Assembly (NCBI RefSeq): GCF_022844445.1
Contig: NZ_JALHLS010000002.1
Span: 327,451-391,450 of the forward strand
Source: Hyphomonas sp.
GTDB taxonomy: Bacteria > Pseudomonadota > Alphaproteobacteria > Caulobacterales > Hyphomonadaceae
Direction of reading: 5' to 3'
DNA length: 64,000 bases
Shown: piece after piece, positions 46,330 through 56,066 of the stretch
Position numbering within the stretch: position 1 is the first letter of the stretch
Layout: each line of letters starts with the position of its first letter
The notes under the pieces: generated by a model
Databases searched by the model: none
Seen by the model: the letters and a program-made list of their open reading frames with translations, nothing else
Told to the model about the DNA's origin: nothing
Translations under genes and position numbers: made by a program

Positions 46330-47046
46330 TCAAAGCCTGTCGGTTGCGTGGCCGGACCGGCTCCAGCGCAGGAATGGCGGGCCGGGCTCGTGGCCGGGCT
46401 TGGCGAGGCGCTCGCCGATCTCGCCCAGCATGAAGCGGGTCACCGAAGGCAGGTCCAGCTTCAGGGCGTCCGACAGGGTCACCCATTGCAGGTCCGACAG
46501 TTCGGCGCCGTCCACCGGGGGACGCTCGTCGATCAGGGCCTGTTCGGCTTCGGCCATGAAGAAACGGGCATCGAAGCGGCGGGGCCGGGATGGCGGCGTG
46601 ACCGCGCGGCCGATGAAGACGAGGGACGAGAGGTCCGCCACAACGTCCAGCTTGTGGAAATCTTCCCAGCCGGCCGGCGCTATGTCCGGCATCTCGGCAG
46701 AGCGGCCGACGATCAGTCCGGTTTCCTCGAAGGTTTCGCGGATCGCAGTCAGCGCGAAAGCGCGGGGGATGCGGCGCGACTGGATGCGCAGTTTCGCCTC
46801 GACTTCAGGGCGCAGTTCCTGCCAGGCGATGGCCTTGGAATCCTTTGGGTCCACGCGGCCGCCCGGAAATACATACTTGTCCGGCATGAAGGCATTGGTG
46901 CCCGCGCGCTTGCCCATCAGCACGCGCGGCTGGGTCTGGTCGCGGCGCACAAGAATCAGTGTCGCCGCATCGCGCGGCCGCAGGCTCGGTACGCCCTTGA
47001 TGACCGCGACGCCGTCCTCGTCCTTGTCAAAAACAGTGTTCAGCAT
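46330..47046 (-). CDS. Nudix hydrolase
   Basis: The Nudix fold is clear: YVFPGGRVDPKD at the start of the box, then ALTAIRETFEETGLIVG with the catalytic REtxEE. A helical insert of about 40 residues separates the Gly-Gly from the RE helix. The enzyme hydrolyses X-linked nucleoside diphosphates of unknown type. Start choice is uncertain: ATGs at 47046, 47055, 47058 and 47109 are in frame; 47046 (238 residues) gives the MLNTVFDKDEDG opening. Confidence 0.85.
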   Translation of the reverse strand: MLNTVFDKDEDGVAVIKGVPSLRPRDAATLILVRRDQTQPRVLMGKRAGTNAFMPDKYVFPGGRVDPKDSKAIAWQELRPEVEAKLRIQSRRIPRAFALTAIRETFEETGLIVGRSAEMPDIAPAGWEDFHKLDVVADLSSLVFIGRAVTPPSRPRRFDARFFMAEAEQALIDERPPVDGAELSDLQWVTLSDALKLDLPSVTRFMLGEIGERLAKPGHEPGPPFLRWSRSGHATDRL

Positions 47047-47136
47047 GTGCGGCATCATCAATGCCAAATGGGCGATTGCAAGGCGCACTGCACCATGACG
47101 TTGGGTCACGCCGCCATTCGCATATGCCTGCTAAGG

Positions 47137-47186
47137 CGGGTCTCGGGAATGGCAGGTCCTCGCGAGATTCCCGCCTTTGCGGGAAT
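47137..47186 (-). terminator. Hairpin downstream of rnr
   Basis: A perfect 8-base stem (ATTCCCGC-CTTT-GCGGGAAT, 47167-47186) lies just past the RNase R stop, nested beside a longer imperfect repeat with GGCGGGTCTCG at 47137. It probably ends the rnr transcript. Confidence 0.5.
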
Positions 47187-47198
47187 GAACGGCGAGGG

Positions 47199-49490
47199 TT
47201 ATCTGCGCTTCTTCTTCGTCGAACCCGGCGGCAATGTCCGCTTGTCGAACTTCGGTTTGCCGCGGCGGGGCGGACCGCTGCCGCCGCCCCGGTGGCCGCG
47301 TCCGCCACCTGAATCGCGGCTAATCGACTTGCGGGCTTCGCGCCGGCCGGCAGGGGCGGGCAGTGGCTCGGAGATCATTTCCAGCAGCAGCCCACCTTGC
47401 AGGGGCGTGACCTCACGCAGACGTACACGGACGATCTGGCCGAGCGAGAAGGTTTTCCCCGAGCCGCGCGCATAGACGGCCATCGCCGCTGCATCATGAA
47501 CCCAATAGTCTTCCGACAGGGACGAGATGGGGATGAACCCGTCCGCGCCCGAACCTGCGAGCGCGACAAAGAGGCCGGCCGGCGTGACGCCGGTGATGCG
47601 GCCATCGAATTCGGCGCCGACGCGGTCGGCGAGGAAAATCGCAAGGTAGCGATCGGTCGCGTCGCGTTCAGCGGTCATCGAGCGGCGCTCGGTCATCGAG
47701 ATGTGGCTGGCGATTTCCTCGAGCCGCGCGGCCGAGCGCTCGGAGAGGCCGTCCGGTCCGAAATCATGGGCGCTGATCAGCGCGCGGTGGACGACGAGAT
47801 CCGCGTAGCGGCGTATGGGCGAGGTGAAGTGCGCGTAGCGCGCGAGATTGAGTCCGAAGTGGCCAAGGTTCTCTTCTGAATAGATTGCCTGCGCCTGCGA
47901 GCGCAGTACCATCTGCTGGATCATGCCCTCATAGTCACCGCCGCGGATCTCGGCGAGCAGCTTGTTGAATTTGTGCGTCTGCGGACGTTCTCCGATGTTC
48001 CATTTCATGTCGAGCGTCTGCAGGAATTCGGCAAACGCCGCGATCTTGGCTTCCGACGGCGTATCGTGCACGCGGTAGACAACGGGGCTGCGCTTTTCTT
48101 CCAGCGTTTCGGCGGCAGCGACGTTGGCCTGGATCATGAACTCCTCGATCAGGCGGTGCGCCTCCAGGCGCTCCTTCGTCACGATTCCGGTGATCTCGCC
48201 TTCCGGATTGAACTGGATGCGACGCTCCGGCATATCGAGGTCGAGAGGGCTGCGGATGTCGCGTGCCTTCGTCACTGCCGAATAGGCGCCCCAAAGGGGG
48301 CGCAGCACGGAGTCCAGAATGTCTTCGGCCTTGCCGCCCGGTTTGCCATCGATAGCGGCCTGCGCCTCTTCATAGGCAAGCTTCGCTGCCGAGCGCATTG
48401 TCGCGCGCAGGAAGCGGTGGGATTTCTTGTGGCCGTCCCTGGAGAAGATCATTTCGACGGCGAGGCAGGGGCGCAGTTCGCCTTCCTTCAGCGAACATGC
48501 TTCTGCCGAGAGCTCGAACGGCAGCATCGGCACGACGCGGTCCGGGAAATAGGTCGAGTTGCCGCGCTTCTCGGCTTCCTTGTCAAGTGCAGAGCCTTCG
48601 GTGACGTAAGCCGACACGTCAGCGATGGCGACGATCACTTTCCAGCTCCCATCGGGCAGCTCTTCGGCATACACGGCGTCGTCATGGTCGCGTGCGTCAT
48701 GCGGGTCGATGGTAATCAGCGGCACGCGGGTCAAGTCCGTGCGCTGAACTTTCGCAGGCTCTTTCGATTGCGCCTCGGCAATCACCTCGTCCGGGAAATC
48801 CATCGGGATTTCGTTAGCATGAATTGCGATGAGGCTGGCCGAGCGCGCATCCGTGATATGGCCGATCACTTCGGTGATCACGCCCAAGGCTGGGCCATAC
48901 TGGCGGCGGCCTTGCGGTTTCGGTTCGGCAACGACGAGATCGCCGTCTTTGGCGCCCTTGCGGTCAGCTTCCTGGATCAGGAATTCGCGGCGCTCCTTGC
49001 GGCTCGCCGGCGTAACGCGCCCGCCATGCGGGGTCTTGTTGTAGAGGCCGACGATGCGGTCCGAGACGCGCTTCTCCAGCAGTGTGACCACATAGGCGCG
49101 CCATTCGCCATTGTCGCGCTCAGCAATCTTGCAGACCGCCCGGTCGCCCTTGGCCGGCGCGCGGGAGCGGGTCTTGCCGGACGGGCCGCCATAGATGAGT
49201 TCAGGGCCGAACAGGCCATGGTCGCTGACGCACTGGCCGATCAGGTCGCCCTCACGGGTGAGGCGGGTGAACTCGACGAGGCCGCTCGGGGGCGGGCGGT
49301 CGGTCTGGGCGAAGCTGCGCTTGCCGGTGCGTTCCAGCTTACCCTCGCGCTCCAGCTCCTCCAGCACTTCGCGCAGGATCGCGCGCTCCTTGCCCTTTAC
49401 TTTGAGGCCGCGTGCAATGTCGGCCTTGGACGTGGCGGCCGGGTTTTCCTTCAGGAAATCAAGGACAGTCTGACGATCTGGAAAGCTCAT
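47199..49490 (-). CDS. rnr: Exoribonuclease RNase R
   Basis: The 763-residue protein has an N-terminal winged-helix domain (about 5-65), cold-shock domains, the RNB catalytic domain with acidic residues in TIDPHDARDHDDAVYAEE, an S1 domain near the C-terminus (GRITGVTPAGLFVALAGSGADG) and a basic Gly/Arg-rich tail. It degrades structured RNA 3' to 5'. Start 49490 is used; the 39-codon extension to 49607 has no coding character. topA, which often precedes rnr, is absent here. Confidence 0.94.
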   Translation of the reverse strand: MSFPDRQTVLDFLKENPAATSKADIARGLKVKGKERAILREVLEELEREGKLERTGKRSFAQTDRPPPSGLVEFTRLTREGDLIGQCVSDHGLFGPELIYGGPSGKTRSRAPAKGDRAVCKIAERDNGEWRAYVVTLLEKRVSDRIVGLYNKTPHGGRVTPASRKERREFLIQEADRKGAKDGDLVVAEPKPQGRRQYGPALGVITEVIGHITDARSASLIAIHANEIPMDFPDEVIAEAQSKEPAKVQRTDLTRVPLITIDPHDARDHDDAVYAEELPDGSWKVIVAIADVSAYVTEGSALDKEAEKRGNSTYFPDRVVPMLPFELSAEACSLKEGELRPCLAVEMIFSRDGHKKSHRFLRATMRSAAKLAYEEAQAAIDGKPGGKAEDILDSVLRPLWGAYSAVTKARDIRSPLDLDMPERRIQFNPEGEITGIVTKERLEAHRLIEEFMIQANVAAAETLEEKRSPVVYRVHDTPSEAKIAAFAEFLQTLDMKWNIGERPQTHKFNKLLAEIRGGDYEGMIQQMVLRSQAQAIYSEENLGHFGLNLARYAHFTSPIRRYADLVVHRALISAHDFGPDGLSERSAARLEEIASHISMTERRSMTAERDATDRYLAIFLADRVGAEFDGRITGVTPAGLFVALAGSGADGFIPISSLSEDYWVHDAAAMAVYARGSGKTFSLGQIVRVRLREVTPLQGGLLLEMISEPLPAPAGRREARKSISRDSGGGRGHRGGGSGPPRRGKPKFDKRTLPPGSTKKKRR

Positions 49491-50228
49491 GACCGGGCAT
49501 ATAGGCGACTTTGCGCCGGATTGCGCGGGGAAATTGCGCAGGGACGGCGTGGCAGTGCAGCGAGGCGCCCTTTCCGGCATCGCGCCGGATTTCGGTGCAT
49601 AAGACATGACGTGTTCAACAGATTTGCGGGGTTTGCGCGGCGCGGCGCACCATTCCTGCCGGTGCCGGGGCAGGGAAACTTCATACCATCCGGAACTTGT
49701 CGGTTGATTGGGGGCGAGGCCGCCCCGCGCCGGTCAGAATTTACCCGTTTCGAATCCGGCAGGGTGCGCGGCTGCAGAATACTCCCGGAAGAATGTTTGC
49801 TTCGTGCAAGGACTTTTCCATGGCTGGCCGGCGCTCGCGCCTTGACAGGCCCTGAGCGCTGGCTCGCCATGCCCATGCGCGGTTGCCGGCGTGCATACGG
49901 CATGCCCAGGCCTTCTTCGAGGGAATGGGGGCTCTGCGTGCAACTGTGGCTGCGCCGACAAGGATCCTTTCAGCCAATTGCTGCGCCGCGCGCAACACTG
50001 TCGAGGGCGGCGCGGCCCCGTCACTGGCGCATCGCGGCAGGCATCGCGCGTCGGCCATCACCGACACGCGCTGCTGACGCGGCGGTGGTGGCTCTTCACG
50101 AAACTAGTTTGCGACAGCGCAGCTGCCGGTACGAAGGCAGGAACCGCGGAGACGCCGGCTTCGCTCAGCTGGTCCGGCGACAAGGGCACCAATACCCGCT
50201 GCAACAAGGCAAAGCGGCGGCGGGGGGC
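49491..50228. other. 738-base gap without a supported gene, between rnr and map
   Basis: Open frames of 90-140 codons occur on the minus strand and a frame runs through on the plus strand, but none has recognisable motifs, good starts or normal amino-acid composition. I see no tRNA or known structured RNA. Decay of a former gene is possible. Confidence 0.4.
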
Positions 50229-51017
50229 TCAGCCCGCGGCGGTCTTTTGCTGAAGCATGCGGCGCTCGTCCTGGCGCAGCGTCAGGACGGATACGCCAAA
50301 GTCCGTGACGGCGACTGTGTGCTCGAACTGGGCAGACAGGCGGCCATCCTGCGTACGCACCGTCCAGCCATCGTTTTCGGTGAACACCTGGCGGCTGCCC
50401 TGGTTCAGCATTGGTTCGATCGTAAAGGTCATGCCGGGGCGCAGCGCCATGCCCGCGCCGCGCCGTCCGAAGTGCAGGACCTGCGGGTCCTCGTGCATCT
50501 CCCGGCCGATCCCGTGGCCGCAGAATTCGCGTACCACCGAATAGCCCGCCTGCTTGGCATGGCGCTCGATCGCAAAGCCGATATCGCCCAACGTCGCGCC
50601 GGGTCGCACCGAGCGGATACCTTTCCACATGGCCTCATACGTGGTGCGCACCAGCCGGCGGGCGGGCGCGTTCACGTTACCGAGCATGTAGGTCTTGCTG
50701 GAGTCGGCGATATAGCCATTCTTCTCGAGCGTGATGTCGAAGTTCACGATGTCGCCGTCGCGCAGGATGTCCGCGGGCGAGGGCACGCCGTGGCAGACGA
50801 CGTCATTAATGGAGGCATTCAGCACATAGGCAAAGCCATACTGCCCCTTGCTGGCCGGGCGCGATTTGAGCTCATCCACGATAAAGCGCTCGGCCAGGTC
50901 GTTCACGTCCTTGGTGGACATCCCGATCAGGTCCATCCTGTCAATCAGTCCGAACACGGACGACAGCAGCCGGCCGGACTCTGCCATCAGCCCGAGTTCT
51001 TCAGGTCGTTTTGTCAT
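50229..51017 (-). CDS. map: Type I methionine aminopeptidase, coupled to a ParD-like gene
   Basis: The 262-residue protein has the pita-bread fold residues: NFDITLEKNGYIADSSKTY (two Asp ligands), FCGHGIGREMHEDP (His), MTFTIEPML (Glu) and QFEHTVAVTD (Glu), with HGVPS. It removes N-terminal Met. Start ATG 51017 overlaps the ParD-like stop by 4 bases, so the two are one translational unit. An extension to 51113 was rejected. Whether the genome holds another map cannot be seen. Confidence 0.93.
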   Translation of the reverse strand: MTKRPEELGLMAESGRLLSSVFGLIDRMDLIGMSTKDVNDLAERFIVDELKSRPASKGQYGFAYVLNASINDVVCHGVPSPADILRDGDIVNFDITLEKNGYIADSSKTYMLGNVNAPARRLVRTTYEAMWKGIRSVRPGATLGDIGFAIERHAKQAGYSVVREFCGHGIGREMHEDPQVLHFGRRGAGMALRPGMTFTIEPMLNQGSRQVFTENDGWTVRTQDGRLSAQFEHTVAVTDFGVSVLTLRQDERRMLQQKTAAG

Positions 51018-51226
51018 GCGGCGTGGGCGCCCAGCGGAGGCGGGGTGATGCCGGCAGCGGCCATCTCGCGCTGAATGATCTCGTTGAAGGAAAGGGACGG
51101 GTTCATCTCGCACAGCATGCCGATGCGGATCCAGTAGGCGGCCTGGGCATTGATCGAGCGGTAGGTGACAGTGCTCGCCCTGCGCACCTGATCGTGCAGT
51201 TCGTGGTCGATGTTCACGATGCCCAT
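51014..51226 (-). CDS. ParD-like ribbon-helix-helix protein
   Basis: The 70-residue protein starts MGIVNIDHELHDQVRRAS, an RHH beta-strand plus helix, then a second helix (SINAQAAYWIRIGMLCEMN) and LSFNEIIQREM. It matches the ParD-like family (PF11903 as I recall). A GGAGTG site lies about 8 bases before ATG 51226; a GTG at 51235 is also in frame. It sits upstream of map with ATGA overlap, the gene order of an antitoxin. Repeats in its leader suggest it represses itself. Confidence 0.8.
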   Translation of the reverse strand: MGIVNIDHELHDQVRRASTVTYRSINAQAAYWIRIGMLCEMNPSLSFNEIIQREMAAAGITPPPLGAHAA

Positions 51227-51250
51227 AGGTATCACTCCGCTTTAAGAACT

Positions 51251-51276
51251 ATATGAAACATATACATACCATATAC
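51251..51276 (-). promoter_or_regulatory. AT-rich repeat operator upstream of the ParD-like gene
   Basis: ATATG-AAA-CATAT (51251-51263) is a perfect 5-3-5 palindrome, and CATATAC occurs twice with an 11-base period (51259 and 51270). The run is very AT-rich for this genome and lies 25-50 bases before the RHH start, as for an RHH operator covering a promoter. Confidence 0.6.
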
Positions 51277-51364
51277 GCTTTGAAAATGAACTTGTGTAGC
51301 GAAACGGGGGATGCGTTGAGCTTCGCGGCCCCCGTGTTAGGCTTCCTGCAAAAGGGAGGAAGCC

Positions 51365-52726
51365 TTGAGCGCTTCAGCGACGGACGATCTTGCAAAACTG
51401 GGCGCCCGGGCCACGGCAGAGGCCGTACGGACGGGCAATATTTCGGCGCTGGAGGCCTGCGACGCTGCCATCGCCCGCATCGAGGCGCTGGACGGGGCGA
51501 TCAACGCGGTGGTCGTGCGTGATTTCGAGCGCGCGCGGGCGACCGCAAAGCGGATCGATCAGACGAAGTTGGCCGGCGACCCGCGCCGTCTGCTTGGCGT
51601 GCCGATGACGGTAAAGGAGTCCAACGATGTCGAGGGGTTGCCCTCAACCTGGGGCTTCGAGATGTTCGCCAATGTCGATGCACCCCGCGACGGTGTGGTC
51701 GTCCAGCGGCTCAAGGCGGAAGGCGCGGTAATCGTTGGCAAGACCAATGTGCCGGTGGCGCTGGGCGACTGGCAGTCCGAAAACCCGGTCTATGGCCGCA
51801 CCGTGAACCCCTACGATCCTACGCGCTCGCCGGGCGGCTCGTCCGGCGGGGCGGCAGCGGCGCTGGCGACCGGGATGGTGCCGCTGGAAATCGGCTCCGA
51901 CATCGGCGGCTCGATCCGAAAGCCGTCGCACATGTGCGGTGTGTTCGGTCACAAGCCGAGCTATGGCATCGTGCCGCTGCGCGGGCATGGATTTCCGGGT
52001 ACGGACGGCCTCGATGTGCCGCTCGCCGTGGTCGGGCCGATGGCGCGCAATGTCGGCGACCTGATCGAGACGCTGGACATCATTGCCGGGCCGGAGATGC
52101 CCGGCTACAAGCTGGACCTGCCTCCCGCGCGCCATGGCCGGCTGACCGATTTCCGCGTTCGCGTGATCCGCAGCATGCCCGGTGTACCGATTGATTCCGA
52201 TACTTCGGCGGCGCTGGAGGGATTTTTGGCCGGGCTCGACAAGGCCGGTGTTCGCGTGACGGAATCCGTCGAAGGCTATCCGGACCTCGCGCACATGAAC
52301 GCCGCCTATGTCCGCATGCTGATGACCGTCATCTCGCGCGGTACGCCCGAGGCATCGCCGATGAACGCGCACGACTGGATGAACCTGCAGGACGAACAGC
52401 TCGCGGCCGCGCGCCAGTGGGCGAACGTGTTCGACGAGACCGATATCATCATCTCGCCGATCTTCTCGACGCCCGCTTTCACTTACATGACCGATCCGGA
52501 CTGGACGAAACGGCAGTTGCCGATCGACAATGCCCTTCATCCCTATGGCGGCCAGCTCGCCTGGGCGAGCATCGCCACCTATGCCGGCCTGCCTGCAACC
52601 GCCGTGCCGGTGGCGCGTACGCGTTCCGGGCTGCCTGTCGGCTTCCAGCTGATCGGCCCGCCCTTCGGCGACCGTACGAGCTTGCGCTTCGCGCAGCTGC
52701 TCGAAGCTGCAGGCCTCACGGCTTGA
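51365..52726 (+). CDS. Amidase signature-family hydrolase
   Basis: The 453-residue protein has the triad K84 (MTVKESNDV), GGSSGG (157-162) and S183 (SDIGGSIRKP). The start is TTG with a strong AGGGAGGAAG site. Close relatives are called amidases without tested substrates; it is distinct from GatA and from the amidase at 19.4 kb. It leads a plus-strand run to an NTF2-like gene and glpK. Confidence 0.85.
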   Translation: MSASATDDLAKLGARATAEAVRTGNISALEACDAAIARIEALDGAINAVVVRDFERARATAKRIDQTKLAGDPRRLLGVPMTVKESNDVEGLPSTWGFEMFANVDAPRDGVVVQRLKAEGAVIVGKTNVPVALGDWQSENPVYGRTVNPYDPTRSPGGSSGGAAAALATGMVPLEIGSDIGGSIRKPSHMCGVFGHKPSYGIVPLRGHGFPGTDGLDVPLAVVGPMARNVGDLIETLDIIAGPEMPGYKLDLPPARHGRLTDFRVRVIRSMPGVPIDSDTSAALEGFLAGLDKAGVRVTESVEGYPDLAHMNAAYVRMLMTVISRGTPEASPMNAHDWMNLQDEQLAAARQWANVFDETDIIISPIFSTPAFTYMTDPDWTKRQLPIDNALHPYGGQLAWASIATYAGLPATAVPVARTRSGLPVGFQLIGPPFGDRTSLRFAQLLEAAGLTA

Positions 52727-52740
52727 CGCAGGGTACACTC

Positions 52741-53106
52741 ATGCCCTCCAGCGAAACCGTCCGCCGCTTCACGGCGCAGGTCCTCAGCGGCGATCATGCC
52801 GGCGCCATCCGTGACTGGTACACGGACGATGCCACCATGCAGGAGAACCAGGCCGAGCCGCGCCGGGGAAAGGACGAGCTGATCCGGCAGGAGCAGGCGA
52901 CGCTCGATCGGATGGAGAGGGTGGAAACCGAACTGCTCGCGCCGCCCGTCATCAATGAGGACACGGTTGTCATCCGCTGGCGGTTCACCTTGTATCCGAA
53001 AGGTGGCGGCAGGCGGTCACTGGAAGAAGTCGCCTGGCAAACCTGGCGCGGTGAGCGTATTGCCGCCGAGACGTTTTTCTATGATCCCGCGCAGATGAAG
53101 GGGTAA
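52741..53106 (+). CDS. SnoaL/NTF2-like fold protein
   Basis: The 121-residue product has the cone-fold NTF2 pattern: RRFTAQVLSGDHAGAIRDWYTDDATMQEN, then KDELIRQEQATLDRM and a C-terminal WRFTLYPKGGGRRSLEEVAWQTWRGERIAAETFFYDP. Such proteins are isomerases, binding proteins or of unknown role. It lies 14 bases after the amidase and 5 before glpK. Confidence 0.8.
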   Translation: MPSSETVRRFTAQVLSGDHAGAIRDWYTDDATMQENQAEPRRGKDELIRQEQATLDRMERVETELLAPPVINEDTVVIRWRFTLYPKGGGRRSLEEVAWQTWRGERIAAETFFYDPAQMKG

Positions 53107-53111
53107 TTTCC

Positions 53112-54593
<1,482 letters not shown>

Positions 54594-54659
54594 TTTTTTT
54601 GCATCTGGCGACGGATTGCGCGGCGCTCTGCGTTACAGTGAAGTTGCTCGGAGTGAGAC

Positions 54660-56057
54660 ATGCCGGACTCCCTTGCCGCCGCCATCGCTGTGAACCGCTT
54701 TGGGCTGGGTGCCCGGCAGGGTGAACTTGAGGCTGCCGCCCCTGACCCGAAAGCCTGGCTTTCGCGCCAGCTGAAGGACAATTCGGTGTTTGTGCTGAGC
54801 GCGCCCGGCCTTCCAACCACCCGTGTGGCCGCAGAAGCGCTGGGCAGTTATCTCGAAGACCTCAAGACGAAGACAGCCGGCAACGCAGGCAAGATGACTC
54901 CCGAGGCGCAGGAGGCGGCCATCCTCAAGCCGCTGCAGCAGTTGCGCGACATCAACATGAACGAGATCGAGGCGCGCACGCTCCATGGCCTGACGACCGG
55001 GAACAGCTTCGCCGAACGGCTGGTGCTGTTCTGGTCGAACCACTTTACCGTATCGGCCAACAAGGCGGTGACGATTCCTTTTGCGGGTGTGTTCGAACGC
55101 GAGGTGATCCGGGCCGGCATGACGGGCACGTTTGCCGATCTGCTCGTCGCCGCCACCCGGCATCCGGGAATGCTGCTTTATCTGGATCAGGCCCAGTCGA
55201 TGGGGCCGAACTCGAAAACCGGCAAGCGCCGGGACAAGGGCCTCAACGAAAACCTCGCCCGCGAGATCCTTGAGCTGCAGACGCTGGGCGCGCAGGGCGG
55301 CTATACGCAGTCGGACGTCACCGAGTTCGCCAAGGCGCTGACCGGCTGGTCGTTGGCCGGGGGTCGCACGAAGGTGCTTGTCCCCGGTGCAGTGCCGGGG
55401 GATTTCATTTTCATCGACCGGTTCCATGAGCCCGGCGTGCGCACCGTGATGGGCAAGCGCTATGCCGAGACCGGAGAAGAGCAGGGCGAAGCGATCCTGC
55501 GCGACCTCGCTATTCATCCGTCAACGGCGCAACGCATTGCCACGAAGCTCGCGCGCCATTTCATCTCGGATGATCCGCCGGCTGCAGCTGTCGAGGCGCT
55601 GGCGAAGCGTTTTCGTAACAGCGGTGGCCGGTTGCCGGCATTGCACGAAACGCTGATTTCGCTGGAGGCGGCATGGCAGCCGGAGGCGCGGAAGTTCAAG
55701 TCGCCGAACGAATTCTTCCTGTCTGCGCTGCGCCTGGTGGGCCTGCCGAAAATCGAGCGCAAGGGGATCGTTGCGGGTTACGGCCTGCTGGGCCAGGTGC
55801 CCTTTCAGGCGCCATCGCCGGAAGGCTGGCCTGACGACGCGGTCAGCTGGGCAGGGCCGGACGCCGTGATCAAGCGGGTCGAGTGGGCGCAGGGCCTGTC
55901 CGACCGGATGGGCAGCAAGATCCGGCCCGAGACCCTCGTGCGGGGCGGTCTCGGCCCGGCCTTGTCGGTGCAGACGGTGCAGAGCATGGCGCGTGCCGAA
56001 AGCGCCTCGCAGGGTCTGACACTGGGCCTGATGAGTCCTGAATTCCAGCGCCGGTAG
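54660..56057 (+). CDS. DUF1800-family protein
   Basis: The 465-residue protein matches DUF1800: AAIAVNRFGLGARQGE near the N-terminus, LVLFWSNHFTVSANK, YLDQAQSMGPNSK and NLAREILELQTLGAQGGYTQSDV. Members co-occur with DUF1501 genes and are thought to be exported; no signal peptide is visible here. Function is unknown. It lies 9 bases before the DUF1501 gene. Confidence 0.85.
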   Translation: MPDSLAAAIAVNRFGLGARQGELEAAAPDPKAWLSRQLKDNSVFVLSAPGLPTTRVAAEALGSYLEDLKTKTAGNAGKMTPEAQEAAILKPLQQLRDINMNEIEARTLHGLTTGNSFAERLVLFWSNHFTVSANKAVTIPFAGVFEREVIRAGMTGTFADLLVAATRHPGMLLYLDQAQSMGPNSKTGKRRDKGLNENLAREILELQTLGAQGGYTQSDVTEFAKALTGWSLAGGRTKVLVPGAVPGDFIFIDRFHEPGVRTVMGKRYAETGEEQGEAILRDLAIHPSTAQRIATKLARHFISDDPPAAAVEALAKRFRNSGGRLPALHETLISLEAAWQPEARKFKSPNEFFLSALRLVGLPKIERKGIVAGYGLLGQVPFQAPSPEGWPDDAVSWAGPDAVIKRVEWAQGLSDRMGSKIRPETLVRGGLGPALSVQTVQSMARAESASQGLTLGLMSPEFQRR

Positions 56058-56066
56058 GAGTACGAT

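Noticed and set aside
47973..51074. A 1033-codon open frame on the plus strand
   Set aside because: It is antisense to RNase R and methionine aminopeptidase, both clear genes, and its translation has shadow composition without motifs.
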